Shown here piece by piece: positions 62,230 through 64,000 of a DNA stretch of 64,000 bases. How positions within the stretch are numbered: the stretch's first letter is position 1; the number at the start of each line of letters is the position of its first letter. Origin of the DNA: Vibrio tapetis subsp. tapetis (GTDB lineage: Bacteria > Pseudomonadota > Gammaproteobacteria > Enterobacterales > Vibrionaceae). The stretch is from contig NZ_LT960611.1 in the NCBI RefSeq assembly GCF_900233005.1, positions 1-64,000 of the forward strand, read 5' to 3'. A program made the position numbers and the translations under genes. Under the pieces are notes generated by a model that saw only the letters and a list, made by a program, of their open reading frames with translations, had not been told where the DNA came from and did not search any database.

Positions 62230-62256
62230 CAGGGCTGATGCATGCATCAACCCTGT
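62230..62256 (+). terminator. Hairpin after ubiI
   Basis: ACAGGGC-TGATGCATGCATCA-ACCCTGT: a long, nearly perfect palindrome 20 bp after the ubiI stop codon. No T run follows, so it is either a weak terminator or a 3' stabilising hairpin. Confidence 0.55.
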
Positions 62257-62308
62257 ATAAATTCTTATATTATTACTAAAGCCTTAATTTAGTGTAAATA
62301 CTCAATTT

Positions 62309-62515
62309 TTATGCATACGCACATTTCAATCGAGATATCTCTTGATTAACTTCGTTCACGGTTTGAAAATGACGTTTTTCAGCCTTTGCTGGTAAAATCA
62401 GTTTACCGTTATCGAATTCGAATTTCCCTATTCCGTAGATATAAAGTCTGCCTTTAAAAAGCCGACTTATGTGTTTCGCTATCATGCCAGGCGTGTAGCG
62501 TTTAAACAGTCTCAT
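62309..62515 (-). CDS. Small basic protein of unknown function
   Basis: A 68-aa open frame with a good Shine-Dalgarno (AAGGATAAAGGT before ATG) and a plausible composition (MRLFKRYTPGMIAKHISRLF..., rich in Lys, Arg and aromatic residues). I do not recognise a domain. No membrane segment or signal peptide. It is convergent with ubiI. The reading frame and ribosome-binding site support it being real, but only conservation would prove it. Confidence 0.55.
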   Translation of the reverse strand: MRLFKRYTPGMIAKHISRLFKGRLYIYGIGKFEFDNGKLILPAKAEKRHFQTVNEVNQEISRLKCAYA

Positions 62516-63051
62516 ACCTTTATCCTTATTTTTCTAGCGCGACAGATTATAAAAAATATACCGCGACAATTTTGTGATTGGACTGGGGTAAAATGCAGTA
62601 ATTTCAATTTCAATTGGCGAATTGTGCTGGGATTATCATTTACTCAAGACAAATCCCTGCTTTGTGTGACTAGTTCCTCATTTAACACGGACGAAAGATT
62701 AAAAAGCAATCAGTGGAAGATGCGCATGTATTCGCACAGATTATAAGAGTAGACCAAGTTAGAAAGGAATTAGTTTCATTGTAACAAAAATAAAAAAAAG
62801 CCCGCATTGAGAATGTCGGGCAAATAGTCACAGATGTATTACACAAAAAGTGGATTCACTTTTACCGCCTAGCAGATCGAACGCCCGCATTAAAAGGACT
62901 GAATCAGCATTGGCGGCAAGAAACACATTACATGAAAAATATAAAAATGACTAATTATTCATTAATATCGTATAAATATATATTACCTTTGGTTGTTATA
63001 TGAGGTCGTTGTCTAGTTATTAATGCAAGAATTATCTTGTTACATCTAAAA
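62516..63051. other. Gene-free stretch before ybaK
   Basis: About 535 bp with no convincing coding frame. It holds a minus-strand terminator at 62792-62821 with no gene directly upstream of it within 230 bp, so a small RNA is possible (see findings). The ybaK transcript, read from the right, could also end there. Confidence 0.5.
62792..62821 (-). terminator. Minus-strand terminator downstream of ybaK
   Basis: GCCCGCATT-GAG-AATGTCGGGC (62800-62821), a stem with one mismatch, followed on the minus strand by eight T (62792-62799). It is about 230 bp after the ybaK stop codon. Confidence 0.8.
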
Positions 63052-63525
63052 CTATAGATCTCGAACGATATTCGAGATGAGGGGGGAGCAAAGACCCAAG
63101 AGGTCTTCTAGCGTGAGCGCTAATCCTGCCATGTTCGAGCCACTGCTAATGGTGACTTCGTTTTGTTTTAACAGCTCAGAGTCAAACACAATAGGCATTT
63201 TTGTAGACAGTCCGATCGGAGCCACACAACCCACTTCGTAACCGGTGACTTCTAGTAGCTCATTAGAACTGACACAAGTCATTCGCCTGCAATTCAGCTC
63301 CGCTCTAACTTTTTTGGGATCAACTTGCCTATTGCCTGGCACGCAGGCTAAAGCATATTGATTACCCATATCTCTAAGTAAGATGGATTTCACCATTTGC
63401 TCTGGGCGGCATTGCCTTTGCGAAGCGGCGTCTTCAATGCTGGTGGCTGGCGTTTTGTGGGGGAGCAGGCGATAATTCACCTGCTTTTTCTCAAGATATT
63501 GAGTTATCGAGGTGCTATTACTCAT
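63052..63525 (-). CDS. YbaK/EbsC family aminoacyl-tRNA deacylase-like protein
   Basis: A 157-aa single-domain protein of the YbaK/ProX family, which hydrolyses mischarged tRNAs in characterised members. [15 protein letters not shown] near the N-terminus, [24 protein letters not shown] in the middle (the lysine is a family position) and [12 protein letters not shown] with the conserved GxxxP loop are seen. The substrate (Cys-tRNA-Pro, Ala-tRNA or other) cannot be told. The ATG at 63525 overlaps the end of ygfZ by 8 bp; an upstream frame to 63555 is unlikely. Confidence 0.85.
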   Translation of the reverse strand: MSNSTSITQYLEKKQVNYRLLPHKTPATSIEDAASQRQCRPEQMVKSILLRDMGNQYALACVPGNRQVDPKKVRAELNCRRMTCVSSNELLEVTGYEVGCVAPIGLSTKMPIVFDSELLKQNEVTISSGSNMAGLALTLEDLLGLCSPLISNIVRDL

Positions 63526-64000
63526 CTTCTTCCAACGAATAAGGCAGCGCTTCAATTTGCCAGCGAGTTTCTGGTTGGTCAGTTAAGCGTAGTGCCGTAT
63601 CGAACTCGATGTCTTTTGGTAAGACGATGAGGCCACAGGCTTTATTGTCGTCAAACTGGTACTGAACAATAAGAGAGCCAGCATTACGCCAGTTTTCACC
63701 AACTGCGCGCTCTAGAGTGGCATCTGCCGGTAACTCTGCTGATAGCTCACCCGTTACCTTAAATAATGCTCGTTTGTTCATACCTCGGTATTTTGCTCTA
63801 GCGACGGTTTCTTGTCCTGTATAGCAGCCTTTAGTAAAACTGATCCCGCCTAAAGCTTGTAAGTTGAGAGCCTGAGGAATGTGTTGATTTTGTTGAGATG
63901 CCGAGATACTTGGCAAGCCAGATTCAACTTCAGCCCAGTCCCAGATGCTATCGTTCGTCAATTCAACTGGGCTGTTAGCAATAACAGCGTCTGCATGATC
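63518..64000 (-). CDS. ygfZ: tRNA-modifying protein YgfZ, partial (5' end outside window)
   Basis: The C-terminal about 160 residues of a folate-binding protein of the GcvT-like YgfZ family. The signature [17 protein letters not shown] with its conserved Cys is seen at about 63790-63850. YgfZ helps in iron-sulfur enzyme function (for example MiaB) in E. coli. The frame runs open to the window edge, with the start beyond 64000. It overlaps the ybaK-like gene, so the two are coupled. Confidence 0.93.
   Translation of the reverse strand, partial: DHADAVIANSPVELTNDSIWDWAEVESGLPSISASQQNQHIPQALNLQALGGISFTKGCYTGQETVARAKYRGMNKRALFKVTGELSAELPADATLERAVGENWRNAGSLIVQYQFDDNKACGLIVLPKDIEFDTALRLTDQPETRWQIEALPYSLEEDE

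Noticed and set aside
62471-62746. Open frame of 91 codons on the plus strand
   Set aside because: It overlaps the start of the better-supported 68-aa gene and has a random-looking composition with no ribosome-binding site.

Overview
This window looks like the core chromosome of a Vibrio, possibly a Splendidus-clade relative. The evidence is a Vibrio-like rrn operon, moderate G+C, gammaproteobacterial gene order, an OmpU/OmpT-like porin, pilT/pilU, an argO-argP pair and two chemoreceptors. The genus call is an inference from gene content and rRNA appearance; no database search was run. Almost all genes are housekeeping and in enterobacterial-style blocks.

Layout. 1-8.1 kb: pepA-holC-valS (minus), lptF-lptG (plus), an RDD membrane protein. 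8.2-12.5 kb: tRNA-Leu, a YdjC/ChbG-like deacetylase, a porin, an HD-GYP protein. 12.6-18.7 kb: complete rrn operon with two promoters, 16S, tRNA-Ile, tRNA-Ala, 23S, 5S, tRNA-Asp. 18.9-20.4 kb: a frameshifted succinate-semialdehyde dehydrogenase-like gene. 20.6-23.8 kb: two related tRNA operons (nine Asn, Thr and Phe tRNAs) on either side of a chemoreceptor gene. 23.9-35.6 kb: mutY-yggX-mltC, trmB, a glutaminase gene broken by an in-frame TAG, the yggS-proC-yggT-yggU-DUF4426-rdgB-hemW block, and pilT-pilU. 35.7-42.2 kb: sprT-endA-rsmE-gshB-yqgE-ruvX, a DUF2189 membrane protein, and metK with a MetJ operator. 42.6-55.6 kb: tkt, epd-pgk-fbaA, an intact IS4-family insertion, mscS, argO/argP, yggE, a second chemoreceptor. 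55.7-64 kb: serA, rpiA, ygfA with 6S RNA, zapA, ygfB-ubiH-ubiI, a small unknown gene, ybaK and the 3' part of ygfZ.

How the genes work together: central carbon metabolism (tkt, rpiA, epd, pgk, fbaA, serA), the translation apparatus (rrn, tRNAs, valS, trmB, rsmE), envelope building (lptFG, mltC, porin), redox and damage control (gshB, mutY, rdgB, yggE), and surface motility and chemotaxis (pilTU, two MCPs).

The most unusual signal is not a gene. At least nine intergenic sites carry short tandem arrays or long imperfect hairpins whose repeat unit is 7 bp or 14 bp, with different but related unit sequences (GGCTAAA, AGGGCTA, AAGTACT, GAGACTA, AATACAG, and the 14-mer GCGAAGTACTAAAA). Four of them lie exactly between a stop codon and that gene's intrinsic terminator, one lies inside the 23S-5S spacer, one runs into the ruvX stop codon, and one ends in the argP ribosome-binding site. 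Other points of interest are an IS4-family element inserted in the loop of the fbaA terminator with a 10-bp target duplication and a second terminator touching the transposase start codon, two recently broken metabolic genes, and a tRNA-Phe with a compensated acceptor-stem change.
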